A stretch of DNA of 64,000 nucleotides from Nepenthes gracilis. Lineage: Eukaryota > Streptophyta > Magnoliopsida > Caryophyllales > Nepenthaceae. Of this stretch, positions 35,345 to 47,340 are shown piece by piece. Below the pieces are notes generated by a model. That model searched no databases. It was not told the DNA's origin and saw only the letters and a program-made list of their open reading frames with translations. Numbering within the stretch: position 1 is the stretch's first letter; each line of letters begins with the position of its first letter. The position numbers and the translations under genes were made by a program. The stretch spans positions 3,906,001-3,970,000 of the forward strand of contig BSYO01000034.1 in assembly GCA_033239525.1 (NCBI GenBank), given 5' to 3'.

Positions 35345-37582
35345 TGTGATGAAACGAATCCTATCCCATCAAGGACCTCCACCTAATACATAAAAGACAA
35401 ATATTCAATAATTTAAACACTAAATTCTATAGAAATTTCAGTAAAATTTTTCCTAAAGAAAGACAAAAATCAAATACAAGCAACCTCTATATCCATTGTC
35501 CTGGACAAACACACAAACACATAAATCTTCCATATACATTCATAACACCATCCCAAGATCACAAAATGCCATATTCATTTGTGGCTTCAAAGTTATCAAT
35601 CCTATCCACTACATCAAAATTCATATGAGAGATGTTGTTTAGGACCTATACATATCCAAACATCAGAATAGCGGAAGTAACTATTTTCACAAATAATCCT
35701 ATGGAAGCACAAACTCATTTACGGCATGATATACAACATGGCATAACTATGAATCATACAAGCTCCATCTATTAAATTTGACATTTACATTAACATAATT
35801 AATATCTCAAGTTTTTAAGGACTTCAAGACTCCATCCAACTCCTTGCTAAGCTCTAACTACTCTTGTTTGTTTGGTGTCTTCTCTATAGCTTATCTGGAG
35901 GGAATGAAAACAAAACAGTGAGTCAAAACCCAACAAGGTACCAAAATATGCAAGTGAAAATCTTTCATGCAGAATACAGTGCAATAAGTCAAATATTATA
36001 GCAAACAAACATGAATGCAAGAAGGCAAGGGTTATAGAAATATTAACTGAACATAAATCGATATACAAGTGCCAAAATTCATAAATCAGTTCCATTTTCA
36101 ATCGTTCTTCAAACTTAACTTTATTCCTCATGATGAGTATAGTAAAGCTAGGTTCTTGATAATTGCTGAAGAGTAAACATATACATAAAAAACATGAAAG
36201 CAATGGAGATCAATCATATACTTGCATACGAAATCATAAATCAAAAACACATTCCTTATTCTTGAAAACTAAACTTTACTTTTAATGGACCCAAACTAGT
36301 AGACCCACTAGCCGAGGGGGTAAATAATTGAGAATAAATTGTATTCACTACACATAATCCAAGGCCTGAACTGAACTGAAATATCCCTTATGGCGGAATT
36401 ATCCCTTCTCGTATACTGAAATGCCTCCTGAAGGTAGGCCTGAAATTAAATCTACCCTCTAAGTTAATGCCCTGAGGAAGGGCAAACCACATATAACTCC
36501 ATGGATGAAATTATCCTTGATTACCGTTATAACATTCTAAGGTATACCGGAGAACCTTACCTGATTATATATTAGTCCTAGGTCCTAGTAAACAAAATTG
36601 AAAACAAAACTGAAATCTATCCTTGGTTTTTATTTCTTAGCTTATGACTTATCATCTATTAGAAAATCGGTCAGAAATTACATAGATAATCCTTCAGATT
36701 TGCTTCAGAAATTCATAGAAACTTAACAGTGTAGTTCATTGTAAATTTTTCAGTTGCAAATCAAAGCATGGACAATATCCCTTTACAAATCAAACTTTGC
36801 ATGTTAAAATTCATGGATTTTAAACACAAATCCCTAAATTTTCGTTCCTAGGGTTTCAACGAAGCTTTCGAACATAAAATGGATAACAAATACATGTACA
36901 TACATGAAATCGAAGTTATATATTATAGTATATATAGGTAAATATGAAATTTATCCGATTAATCAGGAAAGATATGCTTTTTTACACTAAATATGGAGAA
37001 ATATGGATTTAGAGCATAAATACAATTTTAGAGGTACTGAAAAGCGGTAAAAACAATAAATAACGTCTGAAATACACTTGTCTGAACTCGATCTATCGTT
37101 ATTTTTACCTGGATCAGATTGAAACGGATGATTTCTCCCCTTTCCCTCTCTTTTCTTTCCCTCCTCCCTCTTCCTCTTCATGCTGGCCATGCCTTTGGTT
37201 TTTCTCTCCCCTCCTACACCCCAAATACCCCCTTTTAAAACAAAAGAAAAGGGGAACACGTGCCAAATCTATGACTGGTGCTCGAGGACCTGTTATTCTT
37301 CAGCTTCGGAAAATGGCGCTCGCTGCAGCGCTCGAGCACCTAATGAACGCACTTCTCATAAAATTTGTGCTCTCGCCTCACCGCGGCGCCCAACAAGCGC
37401 TCGTTCGGCTCATGCTCTTGTAAAATGGCACTCGTTGCAGCACTCGAGTATCTAGCAAGCGCTCCTCCTGTTTGGCCTCCTATGTTCCCGATAATAATTT
37501 TTTTATTAATCCTAGACCTATTCATGATTATTATCAATATAATTATTCTCCAATTATCATGATTTAGGATCGAGATCTCACA
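35345..37582 (-). repeat. 5' LTR of element E
   Basis: 2238 bp, ends TGTGATG and TCTCACA, similar to 29198-31455 with scattered substitutions and a few short indels. It is followed by GAGAA. Confidence 0.9.
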
Positions 37583-39082
37583 GAGAAGGTGTTCACGAGC
37601 CTCATCCTATAGATGATTGAGACTTTTGGTGTGAAGGGGTATTACTTTACCCCTGAGCTCTTCGCCGAGGTCAAGTGGGAACCCTTTGGGGTTGCAGTGG
37701 TTTCTGTTGCCCAGAAGAGGAAGGCCAGGGTGCTTGTCATCTAGGAGCCATCCCGCAAGTCGCCCAAGCGATAGGTTTTGTCTTCTTCTTCGGAGTCCTC
37801 CTCAAGCGAGGACAGGGCAGCCTTAAAGAGGCTAAGGAGGGATGTCGAGTAGGAGGGTCCTAATCTTGCCATCTGTATTAGGTCAATCATTTGGATCTGT
37901 CCCGCCAACACCAATTGGTGCCCCTCCGGCACCGCTGGGGTCAGAATCCCAGTCACAGGAGGGAGCTGCTGAGACTTTGTCAATTCCCACCATCACCCTT
38001 GCACAATACGGCATTCCACTAATTGACAATCCATCAATCGTGGAGTCTGCTCTAAGTTCTTCCATTAGTATCAATGCTTTGGATCTTCCGATGATGACTG
38101 GTCAGTGAAACCCGATGTGGAGGATGTCACTGTAGATGTCAAGGGAGAGGTAACAATTGGGGTTGCCTAGTCCATCAAGGTAGCATAGGTGGCCATTGTT
38201 GATATAGTGGATGTTGAGCCTGTGAATGTGCTGGAGACTGTAAACACACCAGCTATGGGGTCTCTGGGGATTGTGTTTTTGGAAACTTTTTTTGTCACAG
38301 GTCCTCCTGACAAGGTTGATGTGGGGCTCCTTGTGAGTGAGGCAGGTGAGGGCAGAAGAGAGGAGGGCATTGCACATCCAGAGCCCCCAGCTATGCCCGC
38401 GCCTAGGATAGTGCCAGATCTCTTCGATGTTGTGGAGGAGTCCTTCCTCAAGGTATGACTTCTTCACTCCCCAAGCACCGATTATGTTTGTTGATTTCTT
38501 TTGTGAAGCAAGTTTTCACTTATCTGGGACTCATGAGCTTTCTTTCTTTTTTTTTTCTCTCTTTTTAGAGAATGACTTTGATCCATCTTGTCCAGATGGG
38601 TCTCTTTTGTCAGGATGAACTCATCCATCATGCCTGGGAGGAGGCCGCGTAGGTAGCGGTGAAAACATTAACAGCCAAGAGAGGTCTATAACATAAACTT
38701 AGCATGCCAAGGCCAAAGCTATCCGCCGTGAAGTTCAGGGTCTGGGCCTTGGAGGTTGATCTTTCTTCTTTGAAAAGCCGAAGTTGAGTTGCGGGAGTGG
38801 ACAATTGGCCTGCAGGGTTGTGTGCCATGTTTATGAGCTCCAAAATGCCTTAACGCCCACACGGGCTCCAAAGCCAACCTGGAGTCCCGCTTCACTCTGA
38901 AGGAGGTTGGACGAGTGATGGACACTAGGTTTTGGGACAGCATATGCTCGTGTCGTCGGATAGTGTCTGTGGCAATTCCTGGCATCTTTGGAGGGATTTT
39001 TAACCAAAGAAACAATGGCATCCGGTATCTGTCTCTCCTGACGGACTTCTTGGAGGAAAGTGGGGCCTTTGCATACTTAGAG

Positions 39083-39640
39083 TAGTTGGAATCCTTGTAC
39101 ATTGCCCCTTTTGTAATTTGACGAGAGGCTTTGTAATCCTCAACTTGCATAATGAATGAGATATGTCCTTTTTGTCTGCTCGTGTTGTTGTCCATTGCCA
39201 TTTTTGTGTGTTGCTATTTCTTTTGTTGTGTTGACTAAGCTCTTGCGTTATTGTCGCCGTGGCTGGCTTTGGGAGTTGTTTGCGCTGTGCTCATCATCGG
39301 TTAAAGATATCATCGCATCTTACACTGGCGGGGTACTCTATCCGGTTAGTTGGACATCGTTTCATGCCCATGGTAGAGTCTCACGAGGGTTGCCTTGATT
39401 TTGAGGCCACAACAGCCGGACCCTAGTAGGGTCTTAGGCCGTTGCCCACACAATACCATAACGGCGATCAGCCTTGCTCGGGGAATCGTAGCTCATGTGC
39501 GTTTGGTCCTAGCTTGTCGACCGTCATTGATTGAGGGTATTCTCTTCCTTGGGAGAAGATCGTCACATGCCTGTCATTTAGGCCCCTTATGGTTTTAATG
39601 GTTGTCTAATCGGGAGCTTCCGGAGCCCCCATGCTTGGTT
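39083..39640. other. D-b spacer after the antisense genes
   Basis: Presumed 3' untranslated region of antisense unit 2 (T-rich, AATGAATGAG near 39149-39158) and unrecognised sequence. The antisense unit and pol converge tail to tail across this spacer and the minisatellite. Confidence 0.45.
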
Positions 39641-40014
39641 GTTCAACCGCATGTTGGCCATTTGGCACGGAACCAAGGTTCTTTAGCCATTGAAGGGCGT
39701 TTCGGCACGGAGCTGAAGTTTAGAGTTCGGTTGTGTGCCACTTGGCACTGAGCCAAGGTTCTTTGCCTACTGAAGGGCCTTTTGGTGTGGAGTTGAAGTT
39801 TGGCGTTCGACCGCGTGTGGGTCACTTGGCACGGGGCCAAGGTTCTTTGGCCACTGAAGGGCGTTTCGGTGTGGAGCCAAAGTTTAGAGTTTGGTTGTGT
39901 GCCGCTTGGCACTAGGACAAAGTTCTATGGCCGTTGAAGGGCCTTTTGGCACTGAGCTTAAATTCAAAGTTTGATTGCGTGTGGGCCGCTTGGCACGGGT
40001 CCAAGGTTCTTTGA
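39641..40014. repeat. Minisatellite, alternating 80 and 84 bp units
   Basis: Units begin at the TTGGCAC motif: 39662, 39742, 39826, 39906 and 39990 (partial), so lengths alternate 80, 84, 80, 84. Units of the two lengths differ at their ends (GTTGTGTGCC versus GCGTGTGGG). Each unit carries CCAAGGTTCTTT and TGAAGGGC. The true repeat is therefore a dimer of about 164 bp present about 2.2 times, plus a partial unit upstream (39641-39661). It lies between integrase and the antisense genes, where Tat elements are known to carry fast-changing tandem repeats. Confidence 0.88.
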
Positions 40015-40234
40015 CCATCTTGTGTCCTTTTTTTTATAAAAGGACAAGCATTCTCCTAACTTAGGAATAGTTCAGACCATTTTAGTTTATGAGATCACAG
40101 ACATGCATGCACTCACATGAGCAACTAGACAAAAAAATAAAATAAAAACAATGATTTTATTATTAACAGAAACGTGTTACATGTATAAGCATCCCGGATG
40201 ATGTATGCAGACCTTACCTGGGCGTGTCCGAGGA
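40015..40234. other. Spacer between minisatellite and pol end
   Basis: An A/T-rich 220 bp including AAAAAATAAAATAAAA near 40130-40150. No gene. Confidence 0.6.
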
Positions 40235-42601
40235 CTATTGATAATACTTCTTGAGGTAGGTGGTATTTCAGGTCCAAGGGATCAGTTTTCTGTCCTGAGT
40301 GCCCAGCTTATTTGCCCCATTTTGGAGGCTCACCAAGACAAGGAACAACCTCTCCCAATTTGGGAAGAGTTTGTTCCTGTGAGTAGTCTTACCTGTCATC
40401 TCTACACTCTGTAGGACCAAATCCATGACCTCGAGTGAACAAACTTTCACCAGCTTGTTGTAATACCGAGCGATAGCTGCTGATAGGCCACCATCCTTAA
40501 GCGTGCCACATCACGGGCCTCTGTGAGTAGGTCCAGGTACTCTCTGAGCCTCTGGGAGTCGCTAACAAGGTTGAAGCATTCGATTCGAAGACTTGGTAAC
40601 CTGACCTCGACAGGGATGACCGCTTTAGCCCCGTAGCAGAGGCTAAAGGGCGTCTCTCATGTTGATTCCCACGGTGTCGTCTAGTATGAGTATAGTACGG
40701 ATGGCAACTCGTCTCCCAGAAAACCCCTGCATCTTCTAGTTTGGTCTTCAACCCGTGTAGCAGTATTCGATTTGTCACTTCAACTTAGCCACTTACTTGC
40801 GGGTATGCCATAGACAAGTGGACCAGCCTAATGCGTAAGCTCATGCAGTACTTGGTAAACCATTTGCCGGTAAATTGGGTTCCATTGTCGGTCATTATGA
40901 CCTCAAAAATGCCAAACCGGCAAATGATATTCTGACGGACAAAGTCCGTTGCATTTTACTTGGTTATACATGCTAGGGGAGTGGCCTCGACCCACTTGGT
41001 AAACTAGTCGATGCCAATGATGAAAAACCTCGTCTGCCCAAACACTAAGGGTATGGCCCAAGGATGTCGAGCCCCCATTACTCGAACGGCCACGGGGCCT
41101 ATAGGCTCTATAACTCTGTGTGCGGTTGTTGGCTCATTAATCCATGGACTTGGCAACTCTCACATCTTTTGATGAAATCCATGGTGTCACGTTTCATCGT
41201 GGGCCAATATAGGCCCTGTCGTATAATCTTGAATGTGAAGTTCTTCCCTTCGACATGTGAGCCAGAGACACCAAGGTGCACTTCTCCTAGCACAGACTCA
41301 GCCTCCTCTGGGGTGAGGCATTTTAGATCGGGGGTCGAGTATCCCCATTGGTATAATCTTACGTCGATGATCGCATACCAACAGGCCGTCTTTGTTACAT
41401 GCTTAGCTTCCTTTGAGTTTTCTGGTAGGGTGTCGTCCATTAGGTACCTCCGGTATGGGGTCATCCAGTTGTCGTCGTTGGCTACTTGCAACATCTTGTA
41501 GTTCAAGTCATGAATGTTGGGGGTAGCCAAGACTTCCTGCATATTCCTGGTGTGCTGCTCTGGAGACCTTGTTATAGTGGCCCTGGTTAGCTAGTCGGCT
41601 TTCCAGTTCTCTGTTTTTGGGATATGCATAATTTTGACCTTGTCGAACGTCTAGGCCTGAGCTCTCGCCTTAGCCAGGTATTTAGCGAGTTGAGGGTTTG
41701 ATGCCTTGGAAGTCCCTTGGATCTGGTTAACCACTAACTCCGAGTCATAGTAAACGACCAATACCCTTATCGAGCACTCCTTGGCAAGCCCGAGCGAGCC
41801 TCGCGAGAAGGGCCTCGTATTCGACGACATTGTTAGTTGTTGGAAATCCAAGCACAAAAGAGTATTGTATCTCCAAGCCGTAGGCTGTTCCGAGGATGAT
41901 GCTGGCCCCGCAACCTGTCTGGGTAGATGATCCATTGATGTGTAAGGTCCATATCGGGACACTCGGAGTGTTTGAGCCTTCGACTTGGTCAGGGGTGTCG
42001 AGAGAAGGGGTCATCATTTTGATAACAAAGTCCACAATGGGATGACCCCTCAGGGTCGGTTGAGATCGGAACTCCCCGTCAAATCCACCCAACTCTATGG
42101 CCCACTTGATCAGTCGTTTAGACGTCTTGGTTTTTGTAAGAATTCCTTCGGTGGCTGGTCAATCAGCACGATAATTCGGTGTACTTGGAAGTATGTCCAT
42201 AGCTTTCTAGTGGAGTAGATGAGAGACGAGGAAGGGTTGTGTGCTACCCTACAACCTAGAGTCCTCTCGGCGTGAGGGTACAGTCAGTGGGCCGTCTTTA
42301 TACACTTCCCTGGCGGGATGAGAACCGAGTTTAGTGCCATATCCGACATCGGCAAATAAAGGTATAGCCCCTCGCCCACCGAAGGTGAGATTAGGAGTGG
42401 AGGGTTGGAGAGATATTCTTTGAGCTCATGGAATGAAACCTCATACTTGGTGGTCCATTGGAATCTAGTTGCCTTCGCCCCTCTGAGGGTCTTGAAAAAC
42501 GGCAAGTACTTTTCTACCAATTTGGCAAGGAACTGAGAGAGGGCGACGAGCCTCCCTATAAGTTTTTGGATCCCCTTCACGGTCCATGGTGGGCTCATGT
42601 C
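40235..42601 (-). pseudogene. pol: D-b pol, 3' half: end of RT, RNase H, integrase
   Basis: Continues the RT of 51638-52300 across the F insertion. 42601-42284 reads MSPPWTVKGIQKLIGRLVALSQFLAK... FHELKEYL, the RT connection. RNase H is in 42092-41651, with an Asp-to-Asn-like change in the first box (LHINGSSTQTGCGASI), then VEYEALLARL and YYDSELVVNQI. Integrase starts with the HHCC zinc motif (EVHLGVSGSH... RCESCQVHG, 41290-41150). The core is recognisable in shifted frames at 41050-40600, where the second Asp region appears as MTDNGTQF near 40900. The C-terminal GANKLGTQDRK and NTTYLKKYYQ stop at 40235. Several frameshifts. Confidence 0.85.
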
Positions 42602-42606
42602 AAGGA

Positions 42607-45095
42607 TGTAATATTCCAGATTTTTATTTGAATTATTTTAATATAAATTGTGATTTTAGGTAATTTGGACATGACAAAAAATTAATTTAATCTTATAAAT
42701 TTGGAAGGATATTTTGCTCAGTCGGATTGGCACCCGAGGTACACCCATGTTATCGCGAAATATTGGTTTGAATTTTAAAATAAAAAAATAAAATAATATA
42801 TATATAATAGAAAAGGAAATTAGGAGAAGGGTTCAGGGAGAGAGAAAGCAGAGGGGGAGAAGAGAGAGGAAGACCGGCATGAGTTGCTACCACCACAGTC
42901 ACTGGAGGTCCCGACGCTAGGAATGGAAACCGGCAAAGCCCTCTCTGTGGTGATACCCTCCATTTTGTCCACCGGTGGTTGTAGAGGATGGATTCTTAAA
43001 CTGAAACCGAATGGCCGATGCCCATTTGCTGCTGTTATCGGAGGAAATCAGTGAAATCAAGGTAAGAAAATCCTTCCATTCTCTTTGTGGATGTTGATTA
43101 TTGGGTTGCATGTATGTATTATGTGGAGATTGACAAAAATTTTGATGGATTTTTGTGTGTTGAGGCGCAGTGGAGAGAGAAAGCTTGCCGGCAACATTGT
43201 GCCGTCGCCCATCGTAAGGTTTGCTACCGCCGTGGTCGCCATCGTTCGTGTAGGAGCCGTCGCTAGCGAAGGCAAACGTGGAGTGAGAGAGTGGAAGAGG
43301 CACGTGAAGAGAGAGAGAGGCAGCGGGCTGGCAGGAGAGAGAAGGGTGCCGTTCAGGTACTTTGGGACATCCTTTCTTCAGATTTGTGAAGTATGATGCT
43401 AAGACAAGTTTTAATATCTGAAATATTTTAGACACTACTTAAAATTTTTACTAACATGCGTGTAATTTTATCTGCTTGATCTATTTAATCTAGATATGTA
43501 TGTGTAATTTATTGGCTAATTTAGATGTTTTTGGACTGGATTTTTTATTTTTAGAAGGTTTAATATTTTTTAAAAGCTCAAATAATTTATTGGACACTAT
43601 ATATTTTTATATCAGTATAATTGTATAAAAATGAGCATAAACTTTGTATAGGCCGTGAGTCACATGCACGTGTTGGGTTGTGGTCACTACATTTGGATTT
43701 GGATGATTGGATTTTTTAGTCAGCTCCCGACGGGAAGATATTTGTTATTTGAAAATCCATTTTCGTCGGTAGAAAAGGTTTGGAGTAGTGATCCTTCCCA
43801 TTTGGATGATTTGATTCGACCTTATAATATATTCAAATGTCCTAATATATTTGACAAGTTTGAGGATTGCACCCAAAGTCACGGGTGGTAAATAGTAGTG
43901 AGCAACCTTATCCATGGGTATACAGTACATGGGTGGCCATTCATGCTGGCTTAATTTATATTTGATTTAACCTAAGGTTTCCAGGATTATATGTAACCAT
44001 TCCTCAAACTAGTCTTTAAATAATTGGAAATTAATTTTGGTGTATAATTTGTATTTCTGTATTGATTGGTATTGGACTTTGATTTGGATATGAATTTTAG
44101 ACTTAGATTTAAAATTTGTCAATTTTGTCCATAGTTGGGCCTTGGTATATTCGTACAAACGATTTTGGACTATATATTTTGATTAGGACTTTTGAACTAT
44201 CTGCTGCGACGCTACTTCAATTTCTGCGCACGCTATTGGATTATTTGGTTATCAGATTCTACCCTAAATCACAAGCTGATCGGGCCTTGAATTGGACTCG
44301 GACTCAGACTTTGACTTGGATTGGACTTTGGAATTGGCTTATTGCCTATTAAAATCGGTCTGGATCACTTCTATTGTGTTTATATATATATTTATATATA
44401 TATATATACATGTCTTAATGAGGACTGTTTTATAATTTAGACATTTATTTTGGATTTGGATATTTGCTTTGAGTACGAAACTATAATTAAATTTGACTTT
44501 GGATCTTGGGTTTCTATGGGATTTATTTTATCGATGATTTGAATTTATTCTGTTATTTAGTTGAATTTTTATCCATTAGATCATTCCCTCTGATTTATTG
44601 GACCATTTTTATTTAAATATAATACTTGTTGAGTATTAGACTAACTTTTCCTATTTTATTCCTTCAGAGTAGAAGATTCGGATGTGTTGTAAAAGTATGG
44701 ACATGATCTATCAACCATTCGTCTGATTTGATGAGTTTTAGTTTTAATATGCCTTAAATTGATATTTGATGTGATTGAATTATAGAATTAACCGAGTATA
44801 GGCGTATGGCTATTTTTGGGAGTAGTTCAGACGTGAGGTCGTGTTTTGTCTGATTATAATTTTGGTCAATTTGTTACCTCCCTTACAATATTTGTAGAGC
44901 AGGTCGTATTATTTTTATTCGGATGGTTGTCTGATGAGATCCTGTATGAATTTTGATTTATCGAGTCTTATTTATTTAGATTATCGCACCCGAATTTTTG
45001 AAACTTAATATTATTTATTAAATTTAATTGGGATGTTAAATTTTAAAAATTTTAATTATTTATTTAATTGAACTGCTTGGTTCGGGTTCATGATA
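42607..45095 (+). repeat. 5' LTR of element F
   Basis: 2489 bp. It contains GA-rich stretches (42840-42870), which give long meaningless frames on both strands, and a TA tract (44381-44410). Confidence 0.9.
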
Positions 45096-45098
45096 GAA

Positions 45099-45110
45099 GC
45101 GATATCAGAG
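45099..45110 (+). other. Primer-binding site remnant of element F
   Basis: GCGATATCAGAG, four bases after the LTR. It matches the initiator methionine tRNA complement except for the GGT to GAT change. Confidence 0.6.
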
Positions 45111-46580
45111 AAAAGTCATAAGGAGAGGTATTTTGGGTTATTTTGAATAAATAATTGGCTAAACATTTGGGTATGATATGTACTGCCTTTGGTTGACAAT
45201 AGAAAATTTGGATTATGCAGGTTTGGGTTTAGATTGGAAGGATGATCACCAGATGATAATGAGTCGCACGAGCAACATAAGGTATGGTTTCATATAGCGG
45301 TTAAATTAGAGTTTTTTTGAGTTTCTGTATATATGTGAAAATTTTATCAGGATTTACAATTTTGGAAGTAGTGACCTTAGATAGTGCCGGTTCAAAATCT
45401 CATGAAGTAGAAGGAGGTTTTGGCCGAGTAGATGCAAGTGAGCCGAGAGTAGGATTTTCAGGGCCTTATCAATGGCCAGGAAAATGAGAAGATCACTTGT
45501 AATGTCTTTTCCTAGACATGCTTGGAATGTCTCTTCGGAGACATTTGATAAAATTGGAATGATACAAAGAAGATTGGCATGGTTCCGTACAAGGATGTTG
45601 TGCGTGTGCAAAGTGAGAAGTAATCATTGTATTCGATTGAAGAAATGATGATTTTTTTTCAAGATTGGAAGTCACAGAAAAATATGAAGAAGGATATGTC
45701 AAGTCAACTCGTTTTCCTTCATAAGAGAAGCTGTAAAGTCTCGGTGGACAACCTTTTCCAAAAGATATGACAATGATGCACAAGTCTGATTTTGTTGGTA
45801 GTGAAGATACTGATCGTGTAGAGGTTTGAAGCTATGACTGGAATGAGAGGAAAACTCAAGGGTCGTCCATTCCCACTCATTATGGTGATCAGGTGGATAA
45901 TCATCCCCGTAAATCTTTCATTGCTGAAGAATTGATAGATGAAGGGTTTGAGGTTCGGCCTCCTAAAACAATACTTAATAAGATGTTGAAGAATTTGAAA
46001 TATTTGTTAATGTATGATAGTAGTTGAAGATTTCAAGATTCAATTTGGAAGAAGTCGGTGTCGTTCGACTCTTGACTCTTGACAAAGAGTTAGACAGATA
46101 TTGTTGATCAAGTAGAAGCAGCTTTGAGAGGAGCATTTCCAAAGAAATTAAAGTATTTGAGTCAAAACTCAAAGAATGGACTTTCTTATCCTCCAGAGGA
46201 CAAGTTAAAGGAAGTCAGATGAAACAAATTTTTCTTTCTCGAAGTTCAAGTTTGCAAGGTTAGCCTGCAAGTTTAGCGAGATGGTGTATACGAGACGAGT
46301 TTGTTTCATCAGAAATAAAGTCTGCTCCAAATTGTAGTCAGATATACTATTTGTCAAGGGATCGTTAGAATTTCAGGCATCCAGATTCCAGACGTCCAAA
46401 TAGGAGTTAGACAGTTCTAGGAGAGCATTTTGCATATACAGTCTATGAAGTTAGAGCCAAATTTTCAGTCATGGAAGACTATTTTGGAAAATCTGTTCCA
46501 TTCTGCATTCAGTATATGAATTCTTTGAATTCCAAGAAAGAATCAGAAAGAAGGTTTCAGAGTTGATCTTGGTGTTGTAA
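45111..46580 (+). pseudogene. Element F gag/protease region, unrecognisable
   Basis: Expected by position to hold gag and protease. I see no intact motif, and stops occur throughout all frames. Near 45240-45300 the text DDHQMIMSRTSNIR may be gag start material, but this is a guess. Annotated only as decayed internal sequence. Confidence 0.35.
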
Positions 46581-47340
46581 GTGAGTCATTTGTTGAGAGA
46601 TGGGTGCTGATTTCATCTGGCATATATGGTTACATTCGAGAGCTATTCTGTGACCATTGAAGATATTTTGGTCATCTGCGAGTTTGAAGATGTTTTTCTA
46701 GAGGTTTCGATCTGCATTGTTCCCGGATTAGGAGATCAAATTTGTTTTCAATATTGTGCTCGAATTTGTGCCTATTTCGAAGGATCCGAATGGGGCGATC
46801 TCGTTTGAGTTGAAGAATTGAAACAACAATTGCAGAATTTATTTGTAAAAGGTTTTGTTTGGTCAAATGTCTTAGTGTGGGGTGCTTTAGTGCTCTCTAG
46901 TTAAGAAAGATGGATTAATGGATTTATGTTTGGATTATTTGGGAATTGAATATGTATTAGCTCTCAAGGATTGAGGATTGTTTGATCCATTCCGAGAAAT
47001 TTGGATTTTGTTTAAAATCTAGTTGTGTTCGGGATATCATTGGTTGAGAATTAAGTAGGAGGATATGCATAGAAGAGCTCTCAGGTCAAAGTGTGGCCAC
47101 TGCGAAGTCTCAATGGTGCTTTTGGGTAGTCCAATATTTTTAGCATTTTTATGGATATTATCGATTGAATTTCTGGTCGTGTTTGGATCAATTATGATGC
47201 TTTTATTTATGATGGTTTTATTTGTGGTGGTTTTGTTATCGGTGTTCTAATTCTTTTGAAGAATTTTAAGGAGCACGAGACTCGATTGGAAAGTCTGTTA
47301 CAGATTCTGTGAAGGTGTCATCTTGGGTCATGCTGTTTCT
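46581..47340 (+). pseudogene. pol: Element F reverse transcriptase remnant
   Basis: 46626-46808 reads VICEFEDVFLEV... CARICAYFEGSEWGDLV, matching the start of the chromovirus RT (a CEFPDVFPEE-like entry). 46810-46950 keeps LKQQLQNLFVKGFV. 47045-47250 keeps LRIKEEDMHRRALRSKCGHCEV, the region just before the catalytic Asp pair, and then hydrophobic text where FVIVFIDDILVYS would be expected. The catalytic Asp pair is gone. The fragments follow the order of Del/Tekay pol, so the assignment is firm despite heavy decay. Confidence 0.72.

Larger units (their letters stand above)
29198..37582 (-). mobile_element. Nested gypsy element E: gag only, long LTRs (TR-GAG-like)
   Basis: 8385 bp inserted in antisense unit 2, flanked by GAGAA (29193-29197 and 37583-37587). 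LTRs are 29198-31455 (3') and 35345-37582 (5'), ends TGTGATG and TCTCACA. The primer-binding site in element sense is TTAGTATCAGA (about 35332-35342), a variant of the initiator methionine tRNA complement. The polypurine tract AGTGGGGGAGAGT (31456-31468) follows GACGAAATTTC, the usual 3' end of Del/Tekay chromoviruses. The 3.9 kb internal region encodes gag but shows no protease, RT, RNase H or integrase. It fits the non-autonomous TR-GAG class, mobilised by a related full-length element. Confidence 0.88.
28623..39082 (+). pseudogene. Antisense unit 2 of D-b, Transposase_28-like (PF04195), spliced, split by element E
   Basis: Runs opposite to gag-pol, between integrase and the 3' LTR. Segments: 28623-29197 and 37588-38452 (one exon cut by element E at GAGAA), an intron 38453-38568 (donor AAG|GTATGA, acceptor TTTTTAG|AGA after a long pyrimidine tract, 116 bp), and a last exon to about 39082. 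The first segment reads openly for 191 codons and carries the PF04195-like pattern (YEYHLKDGLHFPVALDLDGILSALGI... VIFHFNQAEDWFSL... WKDCFFFLDGPSEW). PF04195 is annotated as a putative gypsy-type transposon domain of plants; its biochemical role is not known. After E come a basic QKRKAR, a Ser/Glu-rich acidic tract and an Ala/Lys-rich coiled-coil-like tail (LIHHAWEEA). A few stops lie after the E insertion. I use start 28623 because an in-frame ATG at 28539 lies upstream of the TATA-like box. Confidence 0.7.

Noticed and set aside
39643..39912. 89-codon minus-strand frame with a repeated peptide pattern
   Set aside because: It is the minisatellite read through; unit lengths of 80 and 84 are not multiples of three in a consistent way, and no start context or family is seen.
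39641..40014. CRISPR-like regular array
   Set aside because: Units are contiguous with no unique spacers, in a plant retrotransposon. It is a tandem minisatellite.
42917..43435. Long frames on both strands (172 codons minus, 103 codons plus at 43085-43396)
   Set aside because: They lie in the 5' LTR of element F. They come from GA/CT-rich composition, and the equivalent part of the 3' LTR does not keep the frames.
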